Assembly (NCBI RefSeq): GCF_018860505.1 | Contig: NZ_JAHKPU010000030.1 | Span: 186,001-250,000 of the forward strand | Source of the DNA: Pacificibacter marinus | GTDB lineage: Bacteria > Pseudomonadota > Alphaproteobacteria > Rhodobacterales > Rhodobacteraceae | Direction of reading: 5' to 3' | Length of the DNA stretch: 64,000 bases | Shown: piece by piece, positions 24,835 to 32,913 of the stretch | How the letters are laid out: the number at the start of each line of letters is the position of its first letter | How positions within the stretch are numbered: the first letter of the stretch is position 1 | Translations under genes and position numbers: made by a program | Notes under the pieces: generated by a model | What the model was told of the DNA's origin: nothing | The model's input: only the letters and a program-made list of their open reading frames with translations | Databases searched by the model: none

Positions 24835-25929
24835 TCACCGATTGTTCGAGAAAGTTGTCAGGGATTGCAGCGCGAACATCACACGGTCCAACAAGAACCC
24901 GATGATACCGATGGTCAGCACCGCAACGATGATTTTCGCCAAGGATTGCGAGGATCCGTTTTGGAATTCATCCCAAACGAACTTGCCCAATCCGGGATTC
25001 TGCGCCAGCATTTCAGCAGCGATCAAAACCATCCACCCCACACCCAATGACAGGCGCAAGCCGGTGAAAATCAACGGCAAAGCAGAGGGCAAAACCAGCT
25101 TGGTGATTTTACTGTATGTGTTCATTTTCAGAACTTTAGAGACAGAAATCAGGTCTTTGTCGATGGTGGCCACCCCCATCGCCGTGTTGATCAACGTGGG
25201 CCAAAGCGAACAGAGCGTCACCGTGATCGCGGACACCAAAAACGACTTGGAAAACATGCCATCGTTGGTGGTGTAGACGGCAGAAACAACCATGGTCACA
25301 ATCGGCAACCACGCCAGCGGCGATACAGGTTTAAACAGTTGTACCAACGGGTTTATGGCTGAGTTTGCATAAGGCGACAGGCCTGCAAAGATACCCAAAG
25401 GAATGGCGATAACAGAACCAATCAAGAAGCCAAAGAACACCGTTTTGATCGAGGTCCAAATCTGTGTGTAGTAAGACGGCGACCCAGTGTAGGGGATGTC
25501 CTTAACTTTTTCAGGCTGGCCATTCGCAATAAAGCGATCATTGCGCTTAGCGACACGTTCTTCATGACTGGCTTTCTTTTCCGATTTTGCAATCGCATCT
25601 GCATGAAGGTTCTTGGCCTCAACCCAAACAGCGGCCGGTCCGGGGATCGCCCCAAGAGAGGTCACGACCTTGGGCGCCATAACGCCCCAAAGCAGTAAAA
25701 ATCCGGTGATCGCCAAGACAGGCACACCCAAAAGGCGCCAAATTTCCTTGCCTTGCGCGCGTGGGTTGTCGCCCGCGAGCGCTTTCAAAATCGGTGTCAT
25801 CCAGCTGAGGCCGATCACTTGAAACCATTTATCCGCCTTGTTGATACGGGTGAACAGTCTGGCGCGCTTGGCCTCTTTGGACTTCGCAATGCTATCTGCG
25901 TCCAAGGTATGTGGGTCAATGGCAGTCAT
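24835..25929 (-). CDS. nrtB: Nitrate ABC transporter permease
   Basis: An inner-membrane permease of the NrtB/SsuC family, 364 residues. A long N-terminal cytoplasmic part (about 1-70) and a first membrane helix precede a loop of about 65 residues rich in Lys/Glu. The permease core follows (about 155-350) with [35 protein letters not shown]-like coupling helix region and a final [14 protein letters not shown] helix. The N-terminal region is longer than in cyanobacterial NrtB (about 275 residues). It sits between nrtA and the fused ATPase gene; a hairpin separates it from nrtA. Confidence 0.9.
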   Translation of the reverse strand: [364 protein letters not shown]

Positions 25930-25958
25930 TGGGGCGATCCTTAAAAACGGTAAAAGGT

Positions 25959-25978
25959 GGAGCGCCTTTAGGCGCTCC
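25959..25978 (-). other. Hairpin between nrtA and nrtB
   Basis: GGAGCGCC-loop-GGCGCTCC is a perfect 8-bp stem with a 4-base loop, 9 bases after the nrtA stop on the minus strand, followed by CACCTTTT. It may attenuate transcription or protect the nrtA mRNA so that binding protein outnumbers permease. Confidence 0.5.
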
Positions 25979-25986
25979 GCTTAAGA

Positions 25987-27354
25987 TTAACCTTTGATGT
26001 CTGAACCTGAGACGATCTGTTCGCCTTTCAGGCCAATCGGCAGGCTTTCCAAGTAAGCATTCGGCGTGGCACCATTGAACTCGATACCATCGATGATGTC
26101 CTCAGCTGGTGTTGGCGCTTTATAGCCATCAGAATCCCAAGGGAAATCAGCTGAATCTGCCAAACCTTCTTCGACCAAAAGCTTTGCAGCTTCGAGGTAA
26201 AGCTCTGGCTTGTAAACAGATTTCGCAACCTCATCATACCAGCTGTCAGGTTTGGCCTCAGCAATTTGTCCCCAGCGGCGCATCTGCGTCAGATACCAAA
26301 CAGCGTCAGAATAGAACGGGTAAGTCGCGTTATGACGGAAGAAAGTGTTAAAGTCAGGCACAGGGCGCGCATCACCTTTTTCGTACTCAAACGTCCCCGT
26401 CATAGAGTTGGCAATCACGTCATAATCGGCGCCCACATAATCGGGACGCGCCAAAATTTCGACCGCTTCAGCGCGGTTGGCGTTGTCGTTTTCATCAAGC
26501 CACATCGCAGCACGGATCAAGGCTTTGACCACAGCTTTGGTTGTGTTCGGGTACAGTTCAGAAAACTCGTTGGTGATGCCGAACACTTTCTCTGGATTGT
26601 TTTTCCAAAGCTCGTAGTCGGTGATCACTGGAACACCGATGCCTTTAAACACAGCTTGCTGGTTCCACGGCTCACCCACGCAATACCCGTCGATTGTGCC
26701 CGCCTCCAACGTCGCAGGCATTTGTGGTGGAGGCGTCACAGACAAGAAGACTTCTGCACCGATTTGACCGGATACGTTCTCAGGTGAATAATACCCAGGG
26801 TTGATGCCGCCTGCCGCCAACCAGTAACGCAGCTCGTAGTTGTGCGTGGACACAGGGAACACCATGCCCATGTTGAACGGTTTGCCTTTGGCGGCGTAAT
26901 CGTCAAGCACAGGCTGCAAGGCGGAGGCTGAGATTGGGTGCGAAATTTTGCCATCAGGATCTGTTGGCAAAGTCGGCTTAATGGTTTCCCAAACCTCATT
27001 CGACAAAGTGATCGCGTTGCCGTTCAAATCCATTGAGAATGGCGTGACGATATGCGCTTCGGTGCCGTAACCGATTGTGGCCGCCAAAGGCTGACCCGCC
27101 AGCATATGCGCACCGTCCAATGTGCCGTCGATCACGCCATCCAAAAGCACTTTCCAGTTGGCTTGCGCTTCCAATGTGACAAACAGACCTTCGTCATCAA
27201 AGAAGCCTTGCTCGTATGCAACAGCGAGCGGCGCCATATCGGTCAATTTGATAAAGCCAAACGTCAGTTCGTCTTTTTCAACATCCAGCATTTCGGCAAA
27301 ACCGGGTACTGCGAGTGCTGTGCTGGCGATGAGGCCAATAAGTAGTTTCTTCAT
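25987..27354 (-). CDS. nrtA: Periplasmic nitrate-binding protein
   Basis: A CmpA/NrtA-type substrate-binding protein, 455 residues, with a Sec signal peptide ([21 protein letters not shown]). The domain begins [23 protein letters not shown] and contains VEFF-less but typical segments [36 protein letters not shown], and [11 protein letters not shown], which line the anion site. There is no lipobox, so it is a free periplasmic protein. It is the first structural gene after the antitermination leader at 27418-27537 and should be expressed when nitrate is present. Confidence 0.94.
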   Translation of the reverse strand: MKKLLIGLIASTALAVPGFAEMLDVEKDELTFGFIKLTDMAPLAVAYEQGFFDDEGLFVTLEAQANWKVLLDGVIDGTLDGAHMLAGQPLAATIGYGTEAHIVTPFSMDLNGNAITLSNEVWETIKPTLPTDPDGKISHPISASALQPVLDDYAAKGKPFNMGMVFPVSTHNYELRYWLAAGGINPGYYSPENVSGQIGAEVFLSVTPPPQMPATLEAGTIDGYCVGEPWNQQAVFKGIGVPVITDYELWKNNPEKVFGITNEFSELYPNTTKAVVKALIRAAMWLDENDNANRAEAVEILARPDYVGADYDVIANSMTGTFEYEKGDARPVPDFNTFFRHNATYPFYSDAVWYLTQMRRWGQIAEAKPDSWYDEVAKSVYKPELYLEAAKLLVEEGLADSADFPWDSDGYKAPTPAEDIIDGIEFNGATPNAYLESLPIGLKGEQIVSGSDIKG

Positions 27355-27417
27355 TACCGTGTCCCTTTATCGTCATCCGCTTGAGGGTGGCTTGCTCGGC
27401 ACACCGACCTCAAACAC

Positions 27418-27478
27418 AAAAAAAAGCCGCCGATACGACCCACCCGGGAGGAGGAGGGTGAACGTATCGAGCGGCTTT
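27418..27478 (-). terminator. Leader terminator upstream of nrtA
   Basis: On the minus strand, AAAGCCGC-T-CGATACG pairs with CGTATCG-GCGGCTTT around a C- and G-rich apical part (CACCC/GGGTG) and runs into eight T. It precedes nrtA by about 63 bases with no gene between, so it must be overcome for operon expression. Its 5' arm overlaps hairpin P2 of the ANTAR target. Confidence 0.88.
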
Positions 27479-27537
27479 GCTCTTCGTATTCCATCACTGG
27501 AAACATAATTCTGCGTCGTGGCGCCATTGCCTTCGAC
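27469..27537 (-). promoter_or_regulatory. ANTAR (NasT) antitermination target: paired hexaloop hairpins
   Basis: Two hairpins with six-base loops that have A at loop position 1 and G at position 4, the ANTAR recognition rule. P1 (27515-27537) has GTCG-AA-GGC closing on GCC-A-CGAC with loop AATGGC. P2 (27469-27482) has GAGC/GCTC with loop AAAGCC. The P2 loop and 3' arm are also the 5' arm of the terminator, so P2 and terminator exclude each other. NasT binding to P1-P2 should let transcription continue into nrtA. Confidence 0.82.
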
Positions 27538-27637
27538 TGAGTTCATTGGACCGTTCTGGTACGAAGTCCGCAATGCATCATGGGATGTTTTTTCAACTGC
27601 AGCAAAACCCGCAGTGATTTTGCTTGTTATTTAAGCT

Positions 27638-28813
27638 CTAGCTCAAATTTGGCTCAAAAACGCGCCCATCGAAAAACCTGTCAGGCTGCAAAATGATCTG
27701 ACCTGATTCTGATGCTACAGCTGTTGGCACCTCGACACCGCCTTCAACTTTGCCCGATGCAATCGGCATATCTGCGGAGGTGCGCGCATGTGCGGCGCGA
27801 TATAGGTCAGATCGAAACACCGATCCTGCAGCAGCCAAAGCCGCGGGGCGATCAAGCCCCAAACGCGCCGCGAGCTGCCCACCAATCCATTCCGCTTGAG
27901 ATCGCCACGGAAAACAGGCCGCCGCAGTGTTGAATTCCATGAATTGATCGACGCGACGCTCAGCACCTGCTTTGGAAATCACCAGTCGTCCCTCAAAAGA
28001 CCGATCCAGAATTTCGGACGACACGTTCAGATATTCAGGGCGTGCCAAAAGTTCGGACCGCAAAAGACGCGATGACGGATCGGCCAGCCACCGCCCAGCG
28101 CGACATACAGACCGGATTAAACGCCCCATCAGGGCCGTTTCCTGTTCGGCCCAATCAGAGCGCACGGCCAAAACTTTTTCCGGGGCAAACGCCCATATGG
28201 CAGACCCCGGCAATAACAATTCGCCAACGCCGTTTTCCACAGCGATAGACCCCCAAGGTTCCCCGACACAAAACGCGTCGATTTCCCCCGCCTGTATAGC
28301 CTCTGCCATCAACGACGGGGGGACCGTTTTAATATCGACACCCTGCGGCGCGGGAAGACCCAACGCGGACAACCAGTAATACAAAAGTTCCGCATGCATC
28401 GAAAATGGAAATGGCACACCGATGCGCAATCGCGCGCCTGCAGCCGCGATAAGCGCATTGCCCGCCGCATAAGCGTCGTGAAAATCAAAACTATGCCCCT
28501 GCCCGCGCATTTTCTGCGCCAAAGCGTTAGACACACCAATCACAGTCCCATTTATGGACAAAACCGAAACGGCAGACAGTTTCGCATGTGCGCCCCCCAA
28601 GCCCAAAGCAGAGGCAACAGGTACAGGTGACAACATATGTGCCGCTTCAACTTGGCCAAAACTGAGCATGTCACGCAAAGACGACCACGATGGCGCACGG
28701 CGCAAATCCAGTGCGATACCTTCTTCAGCAGCGAACCCCATTTCTTGTGCAACAATCAGTGGCGCTGCATCCACCAGCGGCATGAAACCAACAGAGAGAA
28801 CCGTGCCCTTCAT
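27638..28813 (-). CDS. nasS: NasS nitrate sensor (cytoplasmic NrtA-like)
   Basis: A 391-residue homologue of the NrtA/CmpA binding proteins that lacks a signal peptide and begins directly with LSVGFMPLVDAAPLIVAQEMGFA, hence cytoplasmic. Anion-site segments AAHMLSPVPVAS, IGVPFPFSMHAELLYYWLSALGL and CVGEPWGSIAV parallel those of NrtA. In the known system NasS holds NasT inactive without nitrate and releases it when nitrate binds. It overlaps the nasT stop by 4 bases (start 28813) and is followed by the antitermination leader, fitting this model exactly. Confidence 0.92.
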   Translation of the reverse strand: MKGTVLSVGFMPLVDAAPLIVAQEMGFAAEEGIALDLRRAPSWSSLRDMLSFGQVEAAHMLSPVPVASALGLGGAHAKLSAVSVLSINGTVIGVSNALAQKMRGQGHSFDFHDAYAAGNALIAAAGARLRIGVPFPFSMHAELLYYWLSALGLPAPQGVDIKTVPPSLMAEAIQAGEIDAFCVGEPWGSIAVENGVGELLLPGSAIWAFAPEKVLAVRSDWAEQETALMGRLIRSVCRAGRWLADPSSRLLRSELLARPEYLNVSSEILDRSFEGRLVISKAGAERRVDQFMEFNTAAACFPWRSQAEWIGGQLAARLGLDRPAALAAAGSVFRSDLYRAAHARTSADMPIASGKVEGGVEVPTAVASESGQIILQPDRFFDGRVFEPNLS

Positions 28814-29394
28814 GCCAAAAGCCCCGCAGCAGTCACTAAAGCGTTGGCCACATCGGCCACACGTTTGCCTTGGTCCATCGCGGTTTTGCGCAAAAGCGCA
28901 TAGGCTTCATCCTCGCCAATTCCGCGCGCCCGCATCAACATGCCTTTAGCGCGATCAATGACTTTACGTTCTTCCAAAGCGCGCTTGGTTTCCGCCAGTT
29001 CCGTCCGCATACGTTGAAACATGCGGAACCGTGCGATGGCAGCGTCGATCACAGGTTTCACACGCTGGCTTTGCAACCCGTCGACCACATAGGCAGAGAC
29101 GCCCGCCTCGATCGCGGCAGTGGACAGACCATCATCAGAGCGGTCCACAAACATCGCCACCGGACGGTCCAGCGGACCAGATGCAAGTGTGAGCTCTTCG
29201 AGTGTGTCCCGTGATGGACTTTCAACATCGATCAGCACGATGTCTGGGTTATGCGCCTTGATATGACGCGCCAACCCCGTGGGTTCAGCAATGACATGCA
29301 CGTCATAATCGCCCGCATCACACAGGCTATCAATGATAAGCTGCGCGCGCGCGGGATCGGGTTCGACGATGATAACGGAAAGGGTATTGGCCAT
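28810..29394 (-). CDS. nasT: NasT ANTAR-domain antiterminator
   Basis: A response-regulator-like receiver (about residues 5-120; IVLIDVESPSRDTLEE with the conserved Asp, but EPD instead of the usual acidic pair) is followed by a coiled coil and a C-terminal ANTAR domain (AKGMLMRARGIGEDEAYALLRKTAMDQGKRVADVA), which binds RNA hairpins. I start at ATG 29394 (MANTLSVIIVEPD) where homology begins; the frame is open to 29475. It is the first gene of the nasTS operon, preceded by a sigma-54-like promoter, and its target hairpins lie before nrtA. Confidence 0.93.
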   Translation of the reverse strand: MANTLSVIIVEPDPARAQLIIDSLCDAGDYDVHVIAEPTGLARHIKAHNPDIVLIDVESPSRDTLEELTLASGPLDRPVAMFVDRSDDGLSTAAIEAGVSAYVVDGLQSQRVKPVIDAAIARFRMFQRMRTELAETKRALEERKVIDRAKGMLMRARGIGEDEAYALLRKTAMDQGKRVADVANALVTAAGLLA

Positions 29395-29449
29395 GATTTG
29401 ACAAGGGTCACAGGGATTATGCGTTGTAAAGTCTGCGTTGGGCTGCGTT

Positions 29450-29466
29450 GTGCAAAAAAATGGCCC
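29450..29466 (-). promoter_or_regulatory. Sigma-54-type -24/-12 promoter for nasTS
   Basis: On the minus strand, GGGCCATTTTTTTGCA has the invariant GG and GC exactly 10 bases apart plus the TTGCA -12 half. It lies about 57 bases before the nasT start. It would place nitrate genes under NtrC/RpoN nitrogen control. The -24 half matches only partly. Confidence 0.55.
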
Positions 29467-29577
29467 GCCGCCCATTTTTTAATCGAAGCGCGCAAGATTG
29501 CTCTCTAAGATGGTGACATTGAATCTTGGCCCATCTTGCGCCTCAAACCACGACCCGTCAGATTGAAAGCCCTATAT

Positions 29578-30231
29578 ATGGACCACCAAATGACTGATAG
29601 CCCCCTCAGACCACCAATAAACACCACCCCCGCAATGATTTTGGCAGGCGGGCGAGGAATGCGTATGGGCGCGCGTGACAAAGCGCTGTGCTCGCTGAGC
29701 GGCAAAACATTTTTGGAACACGGGCTTTTGCGTCTGGGCGCGCAATGCAATCCTGTTGCCTTGAATGCCAATGGGGATGTGTCGCGGTTTTCGCAGTTTG
29801 ATGTTCAGGTTGTCCCTGATCCTTTGAGCGGCCATCTTGGTCCCCTGTCTGGTATATTAGCGGCGATGGAATGGGCTGCAGATCTGGGGCATGAGGCCGT
29901 GATCACTGTGGCCGTTGATACGCCGTTTTTTCCCCGCGACCTTGCCAATCGCCTTAATGCAGAACGTACCGAGGGCAAAATAGCTTTAGCTGGCACACGT
30001 GACACGGCAGGTAAGCTATGGCTGCATCCCACATTCGGGATTTGGCCCACGAATGCCCGCGATCAACTGCGTACGGATCTATTGGCAGGCACCCGCAAGG
30101 TAACCCAATGGACCCAAGCGCAGGGCGCTGAGGTCATCGTCTTTGACGTGAAACCCTTGGACCCGTTTTTCAACATCAATACACCCGAAGATTTGGAACA
30201 AGCGGAAGTGTTGATCACGCAACAGACTTAA
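29578..30231 (+). CDS. mobA: Molybdenum cofactor guanylyltransferase
   Basis: MobA attaches GMP from GTP to molybdopterin, giving the bis-MGD cofactor used by NasA and other DMSO-reductase-family enzymes. The nucleotide-binding loop AMILAGGRGMRMGARDKAL near the N-terminus, then PLSGHLGPLSGILAAMEWA, VITVAVDTPFFPRDL (Mg-binding Asp), HPTFGIWP and FFNINTPEDLEQAE are characteristic. I take ATG 29578, with GAAAG at Shine-Dalgarno distance; ATG 29590 is equally possible. It diverges from nasT and overlaps the convergent tusA-like gene by 4 bases at its 3' end. Confidence 0.93.
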   Translation: MDHQMTDSPLRPPINTTPAMILAGGRGMRMGARDKALCSLSGKTFLEHGLLRLGAQCNPVALNANGDVSRFSQFDVQVVPDPLSGHLGPLSGILAAMEWAADLGHEAVITVAVDTPFFPRDLANRLNAERTEGKIALAGTRDTAGKLWLHPTFGIWPTNARDQLRTDLLAGTRKVTQWTQAQGAEVIVFDVKPLDPFFNINTPEDLEQAEVLITQQT

Positions 30232-30497
30232 CCGCGCTTGATGAAATAGAAATGCGCCACGCCTGTGGGACTAAGCTTGCACTGCGCCGCGTCTGCTTGG
30301 GTTTGTGCCAACAGCTTATGGCCAGCTTCGGCACAGAAATGCGGCACGTCGATCACAGCGGCAGGGTCTGACGCTACAAGGCGCAAAACCTCACCGGTTT
30401 TCATCGCCAACAATCGCTTACGCGCTTTGAGCACAGGCAAAGGGCACAAAAGGCCGATGGCGTCGATGTCTTGATCCCAGTTCATAAGCATTTGCAT
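30228..30497 (-). CDS. TusA-family sulfurtransferase
   Basis: An 89-residue sulfur-carrier protein with the CPxP motif of the family (Cys18-Pro-Leu-Pro21 in AIGLLCPLPVLKARKRLLAM). Such proteins carry persulfide sulfur in tRNA thiolation or molybdenum-cofactor/enzyme maturation. The C-terminus (GVAHFYFIKRG) is the usual final strand. Three N-terminal Met codons (residues 1, 3, 5) leave the start uncertain by a few residues. Tail-to-tail overlap with mobA and closeness to the nitrate cluster suggest but do not prove a role in molybdoenzyme sulfuration. Confidence 0.88.
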   Translation of the reverse strand: MQMLMNWDQDIDAIGLLCPLPVLKARKRLLAMKTGEVLRLVASDPAAVIDVPHFCAEAGHKLLAQTQADAAQCKLSPTGVAHFYFIKRG

Positions 30498-30516
30498 AAG
30501 AGGCTGCGCGCGTCTT

Positions 30517-30540
30517 GTCTATTGCAGAGTCTATTGCAGA
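30517..30540. repeat. Tandem 12-base duplication
   Basis: GTCTATTGCAGA occurs twice in direct tandem 20 bases before the tusA-like start. It looks like a slippage duplication; no coding sequence is involved. Confidence 0.8.
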
Positions 30541-30608
30541 TTTTGACAGATAGAATCCGAACGCCAACGTTATCATTGGCGAATTAGCGCAACAGCAGCC
30601 CGCTCCTA

Positions 30609-30624
30609 TCTGATCTAGATCAGA
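30609..30624. promoter_or_regulatory. FNR/CRP-family-like palindrome before the NsrR-like gene
   Basis: TCTGATCTAGATCAGA is a perfect 16-base palindrome containing TGAT-N4-ATCA, the core of FNR/NnrR sites (consensus TTGAT-N4-ATCAA; outer bases here are C and G). It lies 90 bases before ATG 30714 and 112 before the divergent tusA-like start. Confidence 0.5.
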
Positions 30625-30713
30625 GACCTGCCCAATTTAGAACGTTACGACATCTTGAGCTCAAGCCTATTGGGTCAGCTCAATTGCACCAGAGTATCGA
30701 AAGCGGGCAGATC

Positions 30714-31181
30714 ATGCGTTTGACAACAAAAACCAATCTCGCGGCGCGTGTCTTGATGTTTTGTGCGGTCCACAAAAACGAGACTGTGCGGTCATCTGAC
30801 ATCGCGCAGGCATGCAACGCATCAAGCAATCATTTGGCACAAGTCGTGCATCAATTACATCTGCATGGATATGTTTCGACCCAGCGCGGGCGATCAGGCG
30901 GTTTGCGACTGGGACGTGATATGAATGAAATATCTATCGGCCAGTTGTTTCGTATTTTTGAAAGCAATGTGCCGTTTGCGGAATGCTTTTCGCCAAGTAC
31001 AAACACTTGCCCATTGTCTAACAGCTGTAGATTGCGCCAGTATATAGAGCGTGCTCTGGAAGCCTTTTACAATGAACTCGACGCCGTCACATTGGCTGAT
31101 TTGGTCCATGGCAATTGCGGCTTGGAAGCCATCCTCAGCCTGACGCCACCCCAAATCGATGCCTGCACTGCCAACGCATGA
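30714..31181 (+). CDS. nsrR: Rrf2-family [Fe-S] regulator, NsrR-like
   Basis: A winged-helix Rrf2 protein of 155 residues (MRLTTKTNLAARVLMFCAVH, VHQLHLHGYVSTQRGRSGGLRLG) with three clustered cysteines Cys91, Cys99 and Cys105 (ECFSPSTNTCPLSNSC), the cluster ligand set of NsrR/IscR. The sequence resembles NsrR, the nitric-oxide-responsive repressor, more than IscR. I use ATG 30714, since homology starts there; an upstream ATG at 30684 would add 10 residues. An FNR-like palindrome lies upstream. No NO-detoxifying gene is adjacent in the window; the neighbouring nitrate cluster could generate nitrite and NO. Confidence 0.82.
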   Translation: MRLTTKTNLAARVLMFCAVHKNETVRSSDIAQACNASSNHLAQVVHQLHLHGYVSTQRGRSGGLRLGRDMNEISIGQLFRIFESNVPFAECFSPSTNTCPLSNSCRLRQYIERALEAFYNELDAVTLADLVHGNCGLEAILSLTPPQIDACTANA

Positions 31182-31368
31182 TAATACGCGTGGCCCAGCC
31201 CCTAAAAGTAATGCTATCAGACACTAAAAAAGCATAAATATGCACCACATGTCTCTACCTTAGGCAATAGCCAGTTTCCGCCTGTATACTTAGGGTCCGC
31301 GCAAGATTAACGAGGCACAAACGCCCAAAATTCATTAACATAAAAAACCAGCTTTAATTGGAGGGGCT

Positions 31369-32805
31369 ATGCAAAACCTAGAAGCATTTTTCGGGGTCAT
31401 TAATGATCTCACGTGGGGATGGGCCCTTATTCCCATACTTGTCATATTTGGCATTTTCATGACACTCATGTCTGGGTTCGTTCAGATCCAGTTTTTCAAA
31501 CGCATGTTCCGCGTGTTGTCTGGCGACAACCAAAACCAAGACCCGAACGCTTTGTCCGCCCGCGCAGCTTTGCTTGTGTCGGTTGGTGGTCGCGTTGGCG
31601 GTGGCAACATTGCTGGTGTGGCCGTGGCGATCACGCTTGGCGGGCCTGGTGCAGTGTTCTGGATGTGGGCGATTGCCTTTGCTGGCATGGCGACATCTTT
31701 GATCGAATGTACTTTAGCGCAAGTATATAAACAATCTGAAGGCGAAAGCGCCTTTCGCGGTGGCCCAGCAGATTACATTCGTCGCGGACTTGGCGCGCGC
31801 TACAACTGGATCGCTGTGATCTATGCTGTTTGTTTGCTCGCGTCCTTTGGTCTTGGTTTTAATGCCTTCCAAGGCAATACCGTTGCCGGTGCTGTGCAAG
31901 AATCCTTTGGCATTGACCGCCTGTACACAGGCATCGCACTTGTCGTGGTCACGGCTTTTGTCGTGTTCGGCGGTATCAAACGCATCGCCAAAGCGGCGGA
32001 TGTCATTGTGCCCGTGATGGCTGTTGGTTACATCGGCTTGGCAGTTCTTGCGATACTCTTGAACATTGGCGAAATCCCACGGGTCTTCACCGAAATCGTC
32101 AGCAGTGCATTTGGCTTTAACGAAGCGGTTGCAGGTGGCATGGGTGCTGCGATTGCCAACGGTTTGCGTCGAGGGCTGTTCTCGAACGAGGCTGGTTTGG
32201 GTTCTGCGCCAAACGTGGCGGCCACAGCGCTTGTGCGCCACCCAGTAAGCCAAGGCATCACACAGTCTTTCTCCGTGTTCATCGACACCATCATCATCTG
32301 TTCTTGTACAGCTTTTGTTGTGCTGCTGGGGGATGTCTATGTCCCAGGCGCTGAAGGCATTGATGGCGTAGTCTTGACGCAGCAATCTTTGGCAAGCCAC
32401 TTTGGCGATTGGTCCAAATACGCTTTGACTGTGGGCATTTTGCTTTTTGCGTTTTCGTCGATCATCTACAACACCTACCTTGGCGAAAATGCCATGGCGG
32501 CGATCACGAAATCCAAAGAAGCGATCATCGGCTTGCGTGTGGCGATTTTGGGCATCGTGATGTTGGGAGCAGTCGCGCCTAACGCGACATCTGTGTTCTT
32601 CTTCTCAGATCCGATGATGGGCATTTTGGCTGTCGTCAACCTTGTGGCCTTAATGATGCTCTTCCCGACTGCGATGCGTGTTGTGGATGATTTCCGCAAG
32701 CAACTTAAAGCTGGCGTCAAACGGCCTGTGTTTAATCCTGACGATTTCCAAGACCTGAACTTGGACCGTGAGGCGTGGAACACAGCGCGTTGGAAAGACG
32801 ATTAA
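31369..32805 (+). CDS. Alanine or glycine:cation symporter (AGCS family)
   Basis: An inner-membrane symporter, 478 residues, with about 11 hydrophobic segments. AGCS hallmarks are LSARAALLVSVGGRVGGGNIAGVAVAITLGGPGAVFWMW (N-terminal half of the motif), SEGESAFRGGPADYIRRGLG, and RGLFSNEAGLGSAPNVAATA, the signature near the middle. Members take up alanine, glycine or related amino acids with Na+ or H+. The ATG has a strong GGAGGGG ribosome-binding site. It is monocistronic with its own terminator; no regulator is adjacent and no riboswitch-like fold was seen in the 187-base leader (31182-31368). Confidence 0.92.
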   Translation: MQNLEAFFGVINDLTWGWALIPILVIFGIFMTLMSGFVQIQFFKRMFRVLSGDNQNQDPNALSARAALLVSVGGRVGGGNIAGVAVAITLGGPGAVFWMWAIAFAGMATSLIECTLAQVYKQSEGESAFRGGPADYIRRGLGARYNWIAVIYAVCLLASFGLGFNAFQGNTVAGAVQESFGIDRLYTGIALVVVTAFVVFGGIKRIAKAADVIVPVMAVGYIGLAVLAILLNIGEIPRVFTEIVSSAFGFNEAVAGGMGAAIANGLRRGLFSNEAGLGSAPNVAATALVRHPVSQGITQSFSVFIDTIIICSCTAFVVLLGDVYVPGAEGIDGVVLTQQSLASHFGDWSKYALTVGILLFAFSSIIYNTYLGENAMAAITKSKEAIIGLRVAILGIVMLGAVAPNATSVFFFSDPMMGILAVVNLVALMMLFPTAMRVVDDFRKQLKAGVKRPVFNPDDFQDLNLDREAWNTARWKDD

Positions 32806-32838
32806 GATATCACGTGAGAACCACGGCTAAGATATATT

Positions 32839-32866
32839 GGGTCGCCTTCGGGCGGCCCCTTTTTAT
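32839..32866 (+). terminator. Terminator after the AGCS symporter gene
   Basis: GGGTCGCC-TTCG-GGCGGCCC, an 8-bp stem with one G-T pair and a stable TTCG tetraloop, is followed by CTTTTTA. Confidence 0.9.
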
Positions 32867-32913
32867 TGTGAAACGCATATAAAAGACGCTTCAACGACAA
32901 CACCTTTAACGGA

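Noticed and set aside
31182-31368. Glycine or other riboswitch before the AGCS symporter
   Set aside because: No glycine-aptamer-like paired stems or terminator in the leader; only AT-rich sequence and a plain ribosome-binding site.
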